64,000 nt of DNA from Steinernema hermaphroditum. Lineage: Eukaryota > Nematoda > Chromadorea > Rhabditida > Steinernematidae. Of the stretch, positions 48,824 through 58,900 are shown in pieces. Position 1 is the stretch's first letter, and each line of letters begins with the position of its first letter. A model generated the notes under the pieces. It saw only the letters and a program-made list of their open reading frames with translations. It had not been told where the DNA came from and did no database searches. The position numbers and the translations under genes are program-made. The stretch lies in the NCBI GenBank assembly GCA_030435675.1, contig CM059625.1:8494001-8558000 (forward strand). The letters run 5' to 3'.

Positions 48824-49489
48824 ATGCGAAACGTTCTGATGGTTCTGCTCCTCGCTGCGGCTGTTAAACCGCAAGGTAAGGCACTCATCCTTAGTTCAGA
48901 AAAGAGAGAGTTTTTTTCTAAAGAAAAAACGGAGCAGGGCGGATACCAACCAAACGCACCGGCACCTACTTACCAGGCGGCGACATCGGCCCCCGTCGAC
49001 GCTGCGGTTGTCGACAACTACGGCGTTAGCCAAAATGATTTTCCTTTACCGTCCTGCTATCTCAACGAAGCTGGTTGATTCTGTTTTCATCTAAGTTACG
49101 ACTAACTGTTTCCATAGGATATCTGTGTTGCAACAAGGAGCAAGAGATGGTGATGAACAAGGCCTACGACAACATCACGAAGACTCGTGGCGGAAACTTC
49201 AAGAAGTGCAACATCCACCAGATTACCGTTAAGCTGCAGGAGGATCTGCAGAAGCACTTCAAGGTCGACTTCGAAGCCGTTTCCGCTGTTGGCGATTTTG
49301 CTTCCAAGAACTACTTCTCGCAGGACTTCATTTGTAAAATCAAACGTGACGATGTGTGAGTTTATGAGGTTATTCCTTCCGCATTTAATTAATTTTAGCT
49401 ATATGCTGGGTTTCGGCACTCCTCAGCGTGTGAAGCCCAGCGAGAAGTATCTGGACCGACCGCCCCGCCTTCTCAACACTTTTGCTTAA
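48824..49489 (+). CDS. ground-like domain (hedgehog-related) secreted protein
   Basis: Four exons, about 175 residues. Signal peptide MRNVLMVLLLAAAVKPQ, then a Gln/Pro/Ala-rich spacer (YQPNAPAPTYQAATSAPVDA). The C-terminal ground-like domain runs from SCYLNEAGYLCCNKEQE through DNITKTRGGNFKKCNIHQIT, QEDLQKHFKVDFEAVSAVGD to FASKNYFSQDFICKIKRDD. The GYLCCN and FKKC...F.C pattern fits nematode GRL proteins, which are extracellular and cuticle- or glia-associated. The start was chosen at the ATG three bases after the acceptor ttcttcag, which looks like a trans-splice site. Confidence 0.88.
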
Positions 49490-49645
49490 GACGAATCCAG
49501 AAATGTTTCACTATTCAATGTGCAATAGTTACCCCATTTGGTCATGCAATACATCAAAGCTTTATCAAATGCTCTCACATTTACACCATTATATTGATCG
49601 GATTCGCAGTTTACAGAAGGAGTGTGGGATGTCATGCGGAATGAG

Positions 49646-51450
49646 CTAAGAAAAGAGGTGGTTACTTTTGGAAGTACATTTGGAGAAAAACAAACCTCTC
49701 TTTCGGATACCCATTTGTGAGGTCTTACGCACTACTTTTCCTGCTTCTTTCATCATTTTAGTAAATTTTCTATAAGCAGTATGTATTGCATAGAGAATAA
49801 TTTGAAATAGTGTTATTATCGAAAGACCTAAGAAGAAGCCGAATTGTCCACCGATTTGTGACATGAATCCTGGAACAGTGGTCGTCAGCACTTCTCGCAT
49901 ATCTTCGTACTAAACTTTCTCGTATTAGTACACATGGCTTATCGAACATACCTGTAGATCATTGAATGAAGCTTCTAGATTGAATGCGTAGTCTTTGAAT
50001 GGTTGAAGGGCTGCAGTCTGTTGCAGGCTAACCTGATAGTCCCATCGTTTGCATCCGGGCACACACTTAATACGCTAAGCAGTTTATTATGACATTTTCC
50101 CTTTCAAACCTCCTGTGCAACTTTGGCGCCGGAGAGCACAAGTTGTACGACGTCGTAGTAGTTCTTAGCAATCATCGTCATATCGCAGATGGGAAGTTTA
50201 GGAATCCCCGGCAGTTGTGGCATGTAGACGAGAGTGCAGTTGTATGGTCTCACTATGTTCGACAATAACCATCTTCGCACGAAGCAGGCAGCGTCTTTCC
50301 CAAATTTCTTTTAGCGCCAAGTGCTGTATATGTAGCTTAACAGGGGAACCTTCCTACCTTGTCAGTACAGACATGAGGATGCGGTAGTAATTCTATGAAT
50401 CTTGCTGTGAACCTCATGCGATTCCACTCATTAGGGTAGAGGTAATAACGTGGATAATCGACAACATAATCGTGATTGTCGGTCACATAGATAAGCAGTT
50501 GTGGCTAAATTGGCGGTAAAAAGGAAGCACAGGATGTCAGACCTGTATGAAGTTGTAATGAGGCGATGTAATGCTTGGGGGAGCTTTCAAACTTACCACT
50601 AATCGACCAACGTCGTCGGGCTCCGTCTAGGCCAGAGCATTTGAATAATTACATTTACATGATAAATATCACCTGATTCACATTTGGCAAAGTCTGATAG
50701 CAAAGGCCGCGTCGCATTACGACCTGACGCCTAAAAAGGTCCGAGCAGCAGTCCCATGTTTTGCCTCCGAGAGCACACCAATGGAATAGCTCTTCGCACT
50801 TGTACCCGTACTGATTCTGGACACGTGAGTTGGAATGAAAGGCAAAAAGCAGCCGAGTGTACCTGCATAATATTGAAAAAATCATTTTGAGAATAACCTT
50901 TCGACCAAATCCGGTACTGCTCGGCTAGCACATCCAAATAAGAGCGGTTAAAGTCGGACAGTCCGTCCATGTTCTCCAGACCGTTCCCACCCAACCAGTA
51001 TCGAGCTAAGTCTCGAGCTCCGCTCTCCGAAATATTCGGCAAGAAGGTTCGCATATCGCCAAAGAGTTCAGTAAAATTAAAGGCATCGGGAACTTTTGGA
51101 CAAATCGTAACAGCCGGAAGTTTCAATGTTGTAACCTAAAGCCTTGATCTTGGGTGGGCCGGAGTATTTATTACCAGTCGTATCGTGGTCGAAGTTGCAG
51201 TAGGCCCGTTTACGTACTCAATGACAACGAGGGCAGTCGTGACGGTTCCTCCAACGACGCAAGTCACCACGACCAACCACCAAAACACTTTCATTGCAAG
51301 GGACTTGCTTTGTAGTGCCTGCCATCAGTTCAGAATAACGATCAACTGATGGAAACAGACCTGAGTTACTCCATGTAATTCTCCAGTCCAAGCAGGGTAA
51401 TCCTTTTCATGACACTCGCAAACCGATCGAAATTTTGTAGGCAAAGCCAT
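49646..51450 (-). CDS. DEG/ENaC-type sodium channel subunit
   Basis: Amiloride-sensitive-channel superfamily, about 500 residues, roughly nine exons. Start MALPTKFRSVCECHEKDYPA. TM1 MKVFWWLVVVTCVVGGTVTT followed by the conserved VTICPKVPDAFNFTELF. The extracellular part includes YGYKCEELFHWC, WDCCSDLF, GLCYQTLP, CFVRRWLLSNI, CKRWDYQVSLQQT. TM2 reads GGQFGFFLGLSIITLFQIILY; the usual GxS selectivity filter is GLS. The cytosolic tail is basic (KMMKEAGKVVRKTSQMGIRK). It likely forms trimeric cation channels, possibly mechanosensory or neuronal. The residue at the degenerin site was not examined. Confidence 0.88.
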
Positions 51451-52005
51451 TTTCACGCGAAGGTTTGAAATTTGGCGTACGATTGGCATTATTTAATAAC
51501 TGAATTCGATTCACTTTAATGAAGGCCTAAAGTAAGAACGAGAGACGAGAACTGAGTGAATTGTAATTGCTGGTTTTGGTGTAAGCCGATATACGGAGGT
51601 GCTGTGCCAATGCAAACGAATATTCGACGCAGCTAGTAACTTATTCATACCTCCAGATTTCAAAGTGCACCATGCCTTTCCTTTCAATTGTTTTATAGAC
51701 GGATTTTACAGGCTTTTTGCGACCGTTTTCAAAGAGAGAGTGGAGACGAATGTACTCTGTAGACGTTCAACAGGCTTATCTCTCCATATTAATTACTGCT
51801 TCCACCACCCCAGTTTCCACAATCGAAAAATTACAATGTTGCTGAGAAAATCGATTCTGTCTGAAGATGAAAGCGAAACGTCCCTCACTCTCAAATATTC
51901 GTTCAATATCGCAAATATTTCACAAAATGTACGGGAATGATCGAAGTGTATTACAAAGAAAGTCAATATTGCATGAGAAGAAGGTGATCGGTTTTGCCCT
52001 GAATT
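51451..52005. other. intergenic region, no supported gene
   Basis: A + strand frame at 51599-51940 lacks recognisable features; I do not call it. Confidence 0.45.
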
Positions 52006-53574
52006 TCACTGGATGTTGCAGTCAGAGTCGTCGTGCTCAGCTGGCTGCTTTTCGCCATGACGTCTCATTTTCAACGAAAGGTGTTTTGTTCGACGAATAA
52101 GGCTGCTGGAACGTCCCAGTAGCTTTTGGTCATCATGAGCTCGTTTGTCATTAAGATCCTTTATCTTCTCCTCCTCGTTTGTCGACCGAATCTGTGGTTT
52201 CAATGTATTCGTTGGCCAAAAGCCCAGCGTTACCCGAAGAGAGCGATTTCTTTTAAGCCCGCTATGGCTGTCTACTGGAAGGGCGAGGTTCGGGTTCGAC
52301 TGCTGCTGCACGAAGTCCGGTGGGGACTTTGGTGAGTTCTCTCTGTTCAGCTGCTGGAAGGGAATATTGCACGCTGGCGAGCAAATTAATTAACCTTCAG
52401 ATAGACCTCTCGATTTGTAGGTCTGCACTTGAATGTGTTGTAGCGTCGTAGGCCGACACTTTCGTCGAAACCTCTGTGGTCGGGCATATCTTCGAGCGCT
52501 CCACCGGCTGCCTGAAAATTGAGTTTTTTGAAAAAAGAGTACGAGGTATGCGTGTTTTGTACTTTGCATCTTGGGAACCCGCTTAACTCCAGGAGACTGC
52601 GAAATATCTCCACCACGTTCAGTGAAGTTTTTGCAGAAACTTCGAGATAGCGTACATCGGCGCTGAGCCGAGATGTCCACGCTTGAGCAGTTGCTTGGAA
52701 AATCTAAATGAGCGCACTCGCTTTTCGATGCCTACCAGTGGTGACGAACCTTTTTTGAAGCCAAGTCACACTTGTTACCCACGACAACTGTCGGCAGCAG
52801 ATTGATGTCAGGGCGGCGTTCGCAGATTTCGTTCCACAAGTCGCTCATCTGAATAACCCTTCTCCTTTCGCTTCGTTTCTCTCCAAATTTACCTCTTTAA
52901 AGCTTTGCACATTATCAACGGCGAACACGAGCATGAACGCACTCGCAGAGGCAATCGCCAAGCGTCTCATGTCGGGAAAATTGAAGTTTGTGTCGAGAAT
53001 GTCCAGCGGAAGAGGAACTCCCTGTATGCAATTGACCCTGAGAGGATACCGTATGCTCGGTTACCTGGATGCGGAACTGTCTTGAGTGCAGATCCTCGAT
53101 TGTCTCCTTGTACTTTTCAGTGAACTCTTGGTAGAGGTAGCGTCTGATGAGAGACGTTTTCCCCACCTTGGCCGAGCCAAGAACGACAAGTCGAAAGCGC
53201 TCTTCGGACATGTCCTGAAAGCAGTTGCCGCATTAGTTAGCGAAAGGCTTCATCGAGTAAGGTTGGCAGTAGCCGTAATATAACAAAGCAGTTAATATGT
53301 GCTGAGAAGTGTGCGAGCCAAAGAGAACCAAATCAACGTGAGAAATCAGCGTGTGAATTAGCGCCAAATATTTTCGCATAAATTTTTCTCACAGATTCGA
53401 TTCGTTCGTTTACTCTCAGCGTTATACATATACAATGTACGAAATAGTTATCTTATTACCCGCCACTTTATTAGAGTTCATCGACCACAGAGAGTACCAT
53501 GCCACCCATAATCTTCAGTGCGTTGAAAAACATCGTTTACTCACCGGTTCCGAAGTTTTTCGCGTTTTCCGCAT
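52006..53574 (-). CDS. RASD-like small GTPase with atypical G3 motif
   Basis: Ras superfamily GTPase with an extended C-terminus. P-loop GSAKVGKTS; switch I YKETIEDLHSRQ; NKCD at VVGNKCDLASKK; SAK at LEVSAKTSL. The second Asp motif reads LDILDTNFNFPDMRRLAIA, so the DTxG Gly (and following Gln) of switch II is missing. After the G domain comes a long polar tail (QLNRENSPKSPP, RSSSLIRRTKHLSLKMRRHG) ending DDSDCNIQ, a CAAX-type prenylation box. The DILDT...FP.MRRL context and long basic tail resemble RASD1/RASD2 (Dexras/Rhes). Seven exons. The ATG at 53211 follows an acceptor. An upstream exon adds MRKTRKTSEPD in frame (start 53574); either start is possible. Confidence 0.85.
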
Positions 53575-55862
53575 CTTTTAACTCTTAGAGCTTGAGAAGA
53601 AAGGAGTAGGTGAAAGAAGTTGAAAAGGCTAAGCGCTCAGCACTGACACTGAAAACACTGAAAAGACAGACAGTGACTGCGATTTCAATAACAATAATTG
53701 TCGGACAAAAGAAGTGACAATTAAAAGAAAATGTTTGAGGCAGTCGCAGAAGGAAAGAGGGTGCCGTCTCAATAAGGGCACTTTCTAATTAACTCCATTG
53801 AACGTGACACTGGGAGGACGAGAGCACCAAGTGAGGGAGCTACCTATTTATTTAACAGCTCTTATGCGGGAGGAAATCGGCGGAACTCTATATGCGAAGG
53901 TATCAATTAATAATGACTGAAGAAGTACCGGGACGATGTTTCATTGGGCACAGCAAAAACGAGATTACTTAGAAAGGTGAGTAGGGCGGAAGGGAACTGG
54001 AGGAGAAAGTGTGCGTATGGCGCAGCGAGTTCGAAGTACCATAGGCGTCACTACGCATCTCGGCTTTTGCACTTAAAATTAGTTTCACAGATTGTTGGAC
54101 GCCGCGAGCTGAATGGAATTGTTGTCGTCCTTACATGCGATCTCGCCTACCCCTCTTCTTATGCTCGTGCTTCCCTCAAGGTGTTCTTGATCGATGCCGA
54201 TATAAGGAGGCTCTCAGTGGCATCTCAGGCAACAGTCGGCCTCTCCCGGTCATCAGCTCTGCAAGGCCCCCCTGCAAAGCCGGACAAACGTGCAGACGGA
54301 GAGCAGACACGTGATACAAAACCGATGTTTTCGAGAGGTAGAAGGTTAAAGCGGTAAACAAGGGAATTAATGGACAGACTTTTAAATACATTAAGAAACT
54401 TAATTTCGTCCACTACATTCCGGAAAACAATGGCAAAATCCAAAAGGTACGGCCCGGCGAGCTTATGACGTACTCTGGCAGTGCAGATGTTATAGTTGGT
54501 GCATGTGCGCTTCAATTTATTTATAGAATATGAAAACATGACGGTAGGAGACAGAGGAATAACATCATCAACGCACTCAATTCCTATGATTCATTGATGT
54601 GACAGTTTTTTCCTTGCATACTCTAGACCCCTTTTAAATAAAAATCAAAACTGACGTCAGAAACAGTTGGGCTGAGAAGCTCTTCAGGAAGCGCTCGAAG
54701 GAGAGGTGTCGTCTGGTGGTCGGGAAATTGGGAGAGAATAAGATAACCAGGTAGGGAAGCTCCTTAGCGCGACAGCGCGAAATCCGACCGATGAGATATC
54801 GGATTTAATTTCTCGCATTCATGTCTAGCTCATTTTGTATTCTACTGGAGAGAATAGAATAAGAAAGTGGAATCGCGGAGGACTAATGTGAACTAGACCT
54901 AACTTATTATCATTATTGCGACTATTTTCCTCATCGATGAATCGAATTGTTCGCGCTTGGTGGACGCCAGCGCACGCCGAAATTTCTGGACAAAACAGTG
55001 AAATCCCTCCCGTTTGAAGTTTGGCTTGCGAACTATGTGTTGGGAGAAGTGACGCGGAAAACGAGATAGGTTTTGTATTAAGGGGTGTTAATGGAACGAC
55101 CCAGGCTGCCGCGTAATTAGTCACCTAATGTAATAACACCGGCTACATGCGAGATGCGTGCGGCTATTTTCCCGGTCGTGGTGACAACTAGGCACACTGG
55201 CTGGGGGGATACAAAACATAGCTTACATTGCTGGCAGTCGGTGACGAACGGGAAGAGGGCATGATTGCTATCAATGCGATCTTTTCGCAATTGAGGGGAT
55301 GAATACTGAAAGCAATTAGAATTCCATAAGTGTCCATATTCTAGGACAGAGAAGTTATAAAAACAAGCAGATCTGCGAATCAGAGTTAATGGCTTCCCCG
55401 GCGAATACTCATGTTGTTTTCTCAGTGATGACTCTCTTATCGCAACAATAGAAGGAAAGAACTCGAAGCATGTAGAGTGATCCTGACCAGTTGCGCCATA
55501 GAAACGATGAATTGTTAATGCAAGAGTCAGCGAAAAAGTTTGGATTTGCCGAAATGAAGATTATCACAGAAACGTGCGACGCATAATATGTCATATGGTG
55601 TCTCGAGTGTCTAATGCATGGAAAACGCTTTTAGTGATTCCCAATCAATTTGTGAAATATAGTGTTTGAGGAAATCGGATTTACGATGAACGCACTTCCG
55701 TTTATCTTTTTTTTAATGTCATTTCGGAATGTTCTTGAGATCAATGCTAGCAACTTTCGCAATGTGATTCACTCCCTGGAGATGAAGAGGTTGACAAGAA
55801 AATTCAGCAAAAAATCACTGTTTATTTGTCACAGCTGTTACGATACAGACGAACAGAATAGT
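53575..55862. other. long intergenic region, no supported gene
   Basis: A 137-codon + frame at 53944-54357 has no recognisable domain. The region contains a small perfect palindrome (aaatccga 54780-54787 with tcggattt 54799-54806). Nothing else seen. Confidence 0.4.
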
Positions 55863-56190
55863 TCAAATGTCGGAGTGTCTCTTTCCTGTGAATTTTCTCC
55901 ATAGAAGGTCAAACCTCAGAAGTGGCTGCTTCAGCATATGACCGTTAATCGACTCAGGAGTTCGCTTCGCCATGGCTGCTTCTTCAGAACGACCTTCGCG
56001 AAAAACTTCCGGAAAACGTCCTTCGTCTGTCGAGTCGGGCAACGCCTTCCCTCGCAACTCTCTATCACCCTCTAATGAGCAAATTTAACAGTGCTCATCT
56101 TTGCCTTTACCTACGATCCAAGGTTATGAACGCTTCGGCCGAGAAGAGGACAATAATAAAGCCCAAGAAAAGTTCCATTGATATGGCCAT
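55863..56190 (-). CDS. candidate amidated-neuropeptide precursor
   Basis: Two exons (56115-56190 and 55863-56071) with a 43-bp GT-AG intron give a 94-residue protein. Residues 1-20 form a signal peptide (MAISMELFLGFIIVLFSAEA). An acidic spacer (about 26-60) ends in a dibasic KR at 61-62. Residues 63-87 are one predicted 25-residue peptide, beginning TPESINGHML and ending LLWRKFT. It is followed by Gly-Lys-Arg (88-90), the standard amidation and cleavage signal, and a four-residue tail HSDI. This leader-spacer-KR-peptide-GKR order is that of single-copy neuropeptide precursors such as PDF. The peptide sequence itself matches nothing I know; ESING is faintly like the ELIN of PDF. An acceptor (tttcag) six bases before the ATG suggests a spliced leader. 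Confidence 0.7.
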
Positions 56191-56740
56191 GATGCCCTGA
56201 AATTTGCGAAATATCGGTTAGTCGCTGACAATATTGTTTCTCTTGTGGCATGAAGATAGACACGAAAAACAATGAGGAACAGATCGAGCTCGTTCGTGTC
56301 GATCATCTATTTCCATCAGAAGACACATTTCTTTGGAGGCAGTCGAAAATGTAACGGACAGTAGTGGAGAGGGCAAGATCGAATCGTATATATGATCTTG
56401 GTAAAATTTTTCTGGGCGGAATGACATTTTCTCACCCTTTGCTCTTGGCCCTTGGATCAACTTGGATTAACGTTGCGCTAATTAGTGTTCATATGGTGGC
56501 GTCAGAGTTATCTTTATTCTAGATGGTGCACGTAATGACAAAAAGTTCACAAAGAGCACACATGATGAATTCTAGAACTTCTTCTCTAGAACAAATCCGG
56601 TCCACGACGAACTTGCACCGATTGTTTGTGGCGCAACAAAGATGCGGATCCGGCCGTCGAGAGCTTTGCATTTCGTCTTTTCATTTCGCTCTAAATCGAA
56701 AGTGTGACCCGGAACTTGTCAGAAAATGCAAATAAAACTG
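56191..56740. other. intergenic region upstream of the peptide precursor
   Basis: Also the 3' flank of the Kir gene. No further gene seen; small minus-strand frames are unsupported. Confidence 0.4.
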
Positions 56741-58315
56741 TCACAACAGTTGATGGAGATGAGCTACTACGCAAAATAATACCATTTCTAAGTCGCTAGG
56801 CACTTCTTCAATGGCTCTGACTTCTTCATCGTCATCGTCTTCAAAGTCTATTTGGCAACGCTTTGGTGTTTCGGGAACAGTCAGCGTCAACGGCAAATCC
56901 TCATTCGCAAAAACGGAGTTGTCCAGACTGCTTTCGTCATACTTCACTTTTCTTCCAGGGCAAAGTCCGGCCGCCTAAAATAATTGTTTTCAATTGTAGA
57001 TTTGTATGCACAATTACTCTAAGTTCGTCTAATTCCTTCGCAGAGCATGACGGCGTTTCCACATCGTAAACATTATGAAATTTTTCAAAATCAATGCGGT
57101 ACTCTCCATTCTCTCGTTGATAGGTCACGAGCTTTTCAAATCTGTAAAAGTCTGAATTGCGACCCTCCGTCACCTGACAATGGCTACCGCTTCCCCCAGA
57201 GGATTTCATTTGGAAGGTAGCTCGTTCTCGCCTGTGTGGTAGACCCAACGCTTTCCACAACACCTTCCAAAATTGCGATGATTTCGAATCTGGCTGTTAG
57301 AAGTGCATCTCTGCTCACTTCGTATAGAGGACTCTCCTCGTCGATTTCGTGGCAGATGGTTATGGGCCACATAACGAACACCCTGTCAAGACCACTGTCG
57401 TATCCCACGTTCATGTCGAACTGATGGAACGGAAGCAATTCTCCCTCAAAAGTGACACATTTTTTGATCATCTGAAACGTTGCTGCTATAATTTTTCCTC
57501 AACTTCCCTCCTTAACCTGTAATCTAACATGGGCCTCGGCCAACGAGCTCTTTCGCATATCGCCAACCCGAAACAACAAGCACAATTTGCCATCTCGCAT
57601 GCAAATAACCGCATTTTTACTGAAAAGAATGGTGGCAGCCCGCTTAATTGGCCGGGCCAATTTGGCGAAAATAACACCTGCCATCAGGGTCTGGCACATT
57701 ACGCCGACCATGAACTGCACACACATTGTGACGATGACCAGCGGACACTCATCGGTTGGATATCTGCCATGAAACAATTACGCACTCTCTTCTAAACGCT
57801 TTTCATACCTAAATCCATATCCTAAACGGTGTGCCGTCAGAGAGAGAATAATCGCCCTAATTACCTATCGTTGTTTGCGTTGTGAACGCGAAGAGGAAAA
57901 TATTTGTGAAAGTGATCGCATTTTGAATACAGGGCACCCAGCTGGTGTCCGAACTATGCTCTAAGTCACCGTGAGACACGGCAAGTACATAGTAAATGGC
58001 GGAGAAGAACGTCCACGAGGAGACAAAGGACATGGAGAAGAAAAGTAAACACCACCGCCACTTCACCTCTATTACAGTTGTAAATATGTCACTGAAAGAG
58101 AAAACCGTTTTTTTGACCAAGGGTCGGCTTATCTACCTGAAATATTTTCTGCGCTGTTTTGGAACGTTCACTAGGGAAATATTGCAGAGACCATACTTCT
58201 GGACGAGGCGGTTTCGAATTCTTCGCGAGCCAAGTCGATTGCGGAAGAATCGCGAACCCTTCTCACGGGAATCCAGTCCGGACAATGGCTTGTTTTCGTC
58301 CAGATCCGAGTTCAT
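56741..58315 (-). CDS. inward-rectifier potassium channel (Kir)
   Basis: About seven exons starting MNSDLDENKPLSGLDSREKG. TM1 region DIFTTVIEVKWRWCLLFFSM; the pore reads TTQTTIGYGFRY PTDECP. TM2 VTMCVQFMVGVMCQTLMAGV is followed by the cytoplasmic domain AKLARPIKRAATILFSKNAV, RDGKLCLLFRVGDMRKSSL, TTQARTSYLPNEILWG. RPIKRA contains the PIP2-contact basic residues of the family. The filter residues GYGF come partly from a 13-nt microexon at 57809-57821. The C-terminus has an acidic run (DFEDDDDEEVRAIEEVP). It would set resting potential in excitable or transporting cells. An acceptor one base before the ATG suggests trans-splicing. Nematode irk family. Confidence 0.92.
57809..57821 (-). other. 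13-nt microexon in the Kir selectivity filter
   Basis: Reads GATATGGATTTAG on the minus strand between two ~45 bp introns (gtatga donor after it, tttag acceptor before it). It supplies the YGF of TIGYGFRY and keeps frame between the flanking exons. Confidence 0.75.
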
Positions 58316-58900
58316 GCTGAAATAGCGGCTGAGTGCAATAAGTAAGTAATGCAGTGGAATCGAGACGAAAAGATGCTTGGGAAGTTGGGATACAGGGGAC
58401 GAAGCAAACAGACAGTGGAAAGAAAAACACACGTCGGCGAAGATAGACTTGGCGCGATAAAAGCAAATAGAATGAACAGATCACCTTGCTAAAGAAGCCA
58501 GCACTCACTAATTAGCCTTTCTTCAATAATTATGTCAAAATTATGATCGTTTCACATGCGTTATCGTCCAGAGGTTGTTTACATCCTCTCGTAAACAAGC
58601 CCAATAGCGCTTAGTGAATTTAACTGAATAGGCCAGACGGATTCCTCGCAAATGTCCTAAACCGTTAGTAACAGAAAGGTTCTCGAAGAAAGTATCGATC
58701 GTTCTCTTGACGGCAGCAGAACTGAGCGAGTTTAAGCTGCTTACAAGCGGATTATCGCTGAGAATTTTGCGCGTCTGACTTCTCAAGCACTCGAGGGATG
58801 GTATCCTCGCGGCCCCTTGTGGTGTACTCGTGAAAAGTTTGTATTTATTATGTAAATTAATAATTAGACATAAAGTTGACTTTCGAAAAAAACTCTTAGC
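58316..58900. other. intergenic region, no supported gene
   Basis: 5' flank of the Kir gene and 3' flank of the myosin gene. A minus frame at 58541-58786 is unrecognised. Confidence 0.4.

Noticed and set aside
53944..54357. 137-codon plus-strand frame
   Set aside because: Arg/Ser-rich composition with no domain, no flanking exons and no clear upstream signal.
58541..58786. Minus-strand frame with several KR pairs, considered as a second neuropeptide precursor
   Set aside because: No signal peptide and no Gly before the basic pairs; likely flanking non-coding sequence.
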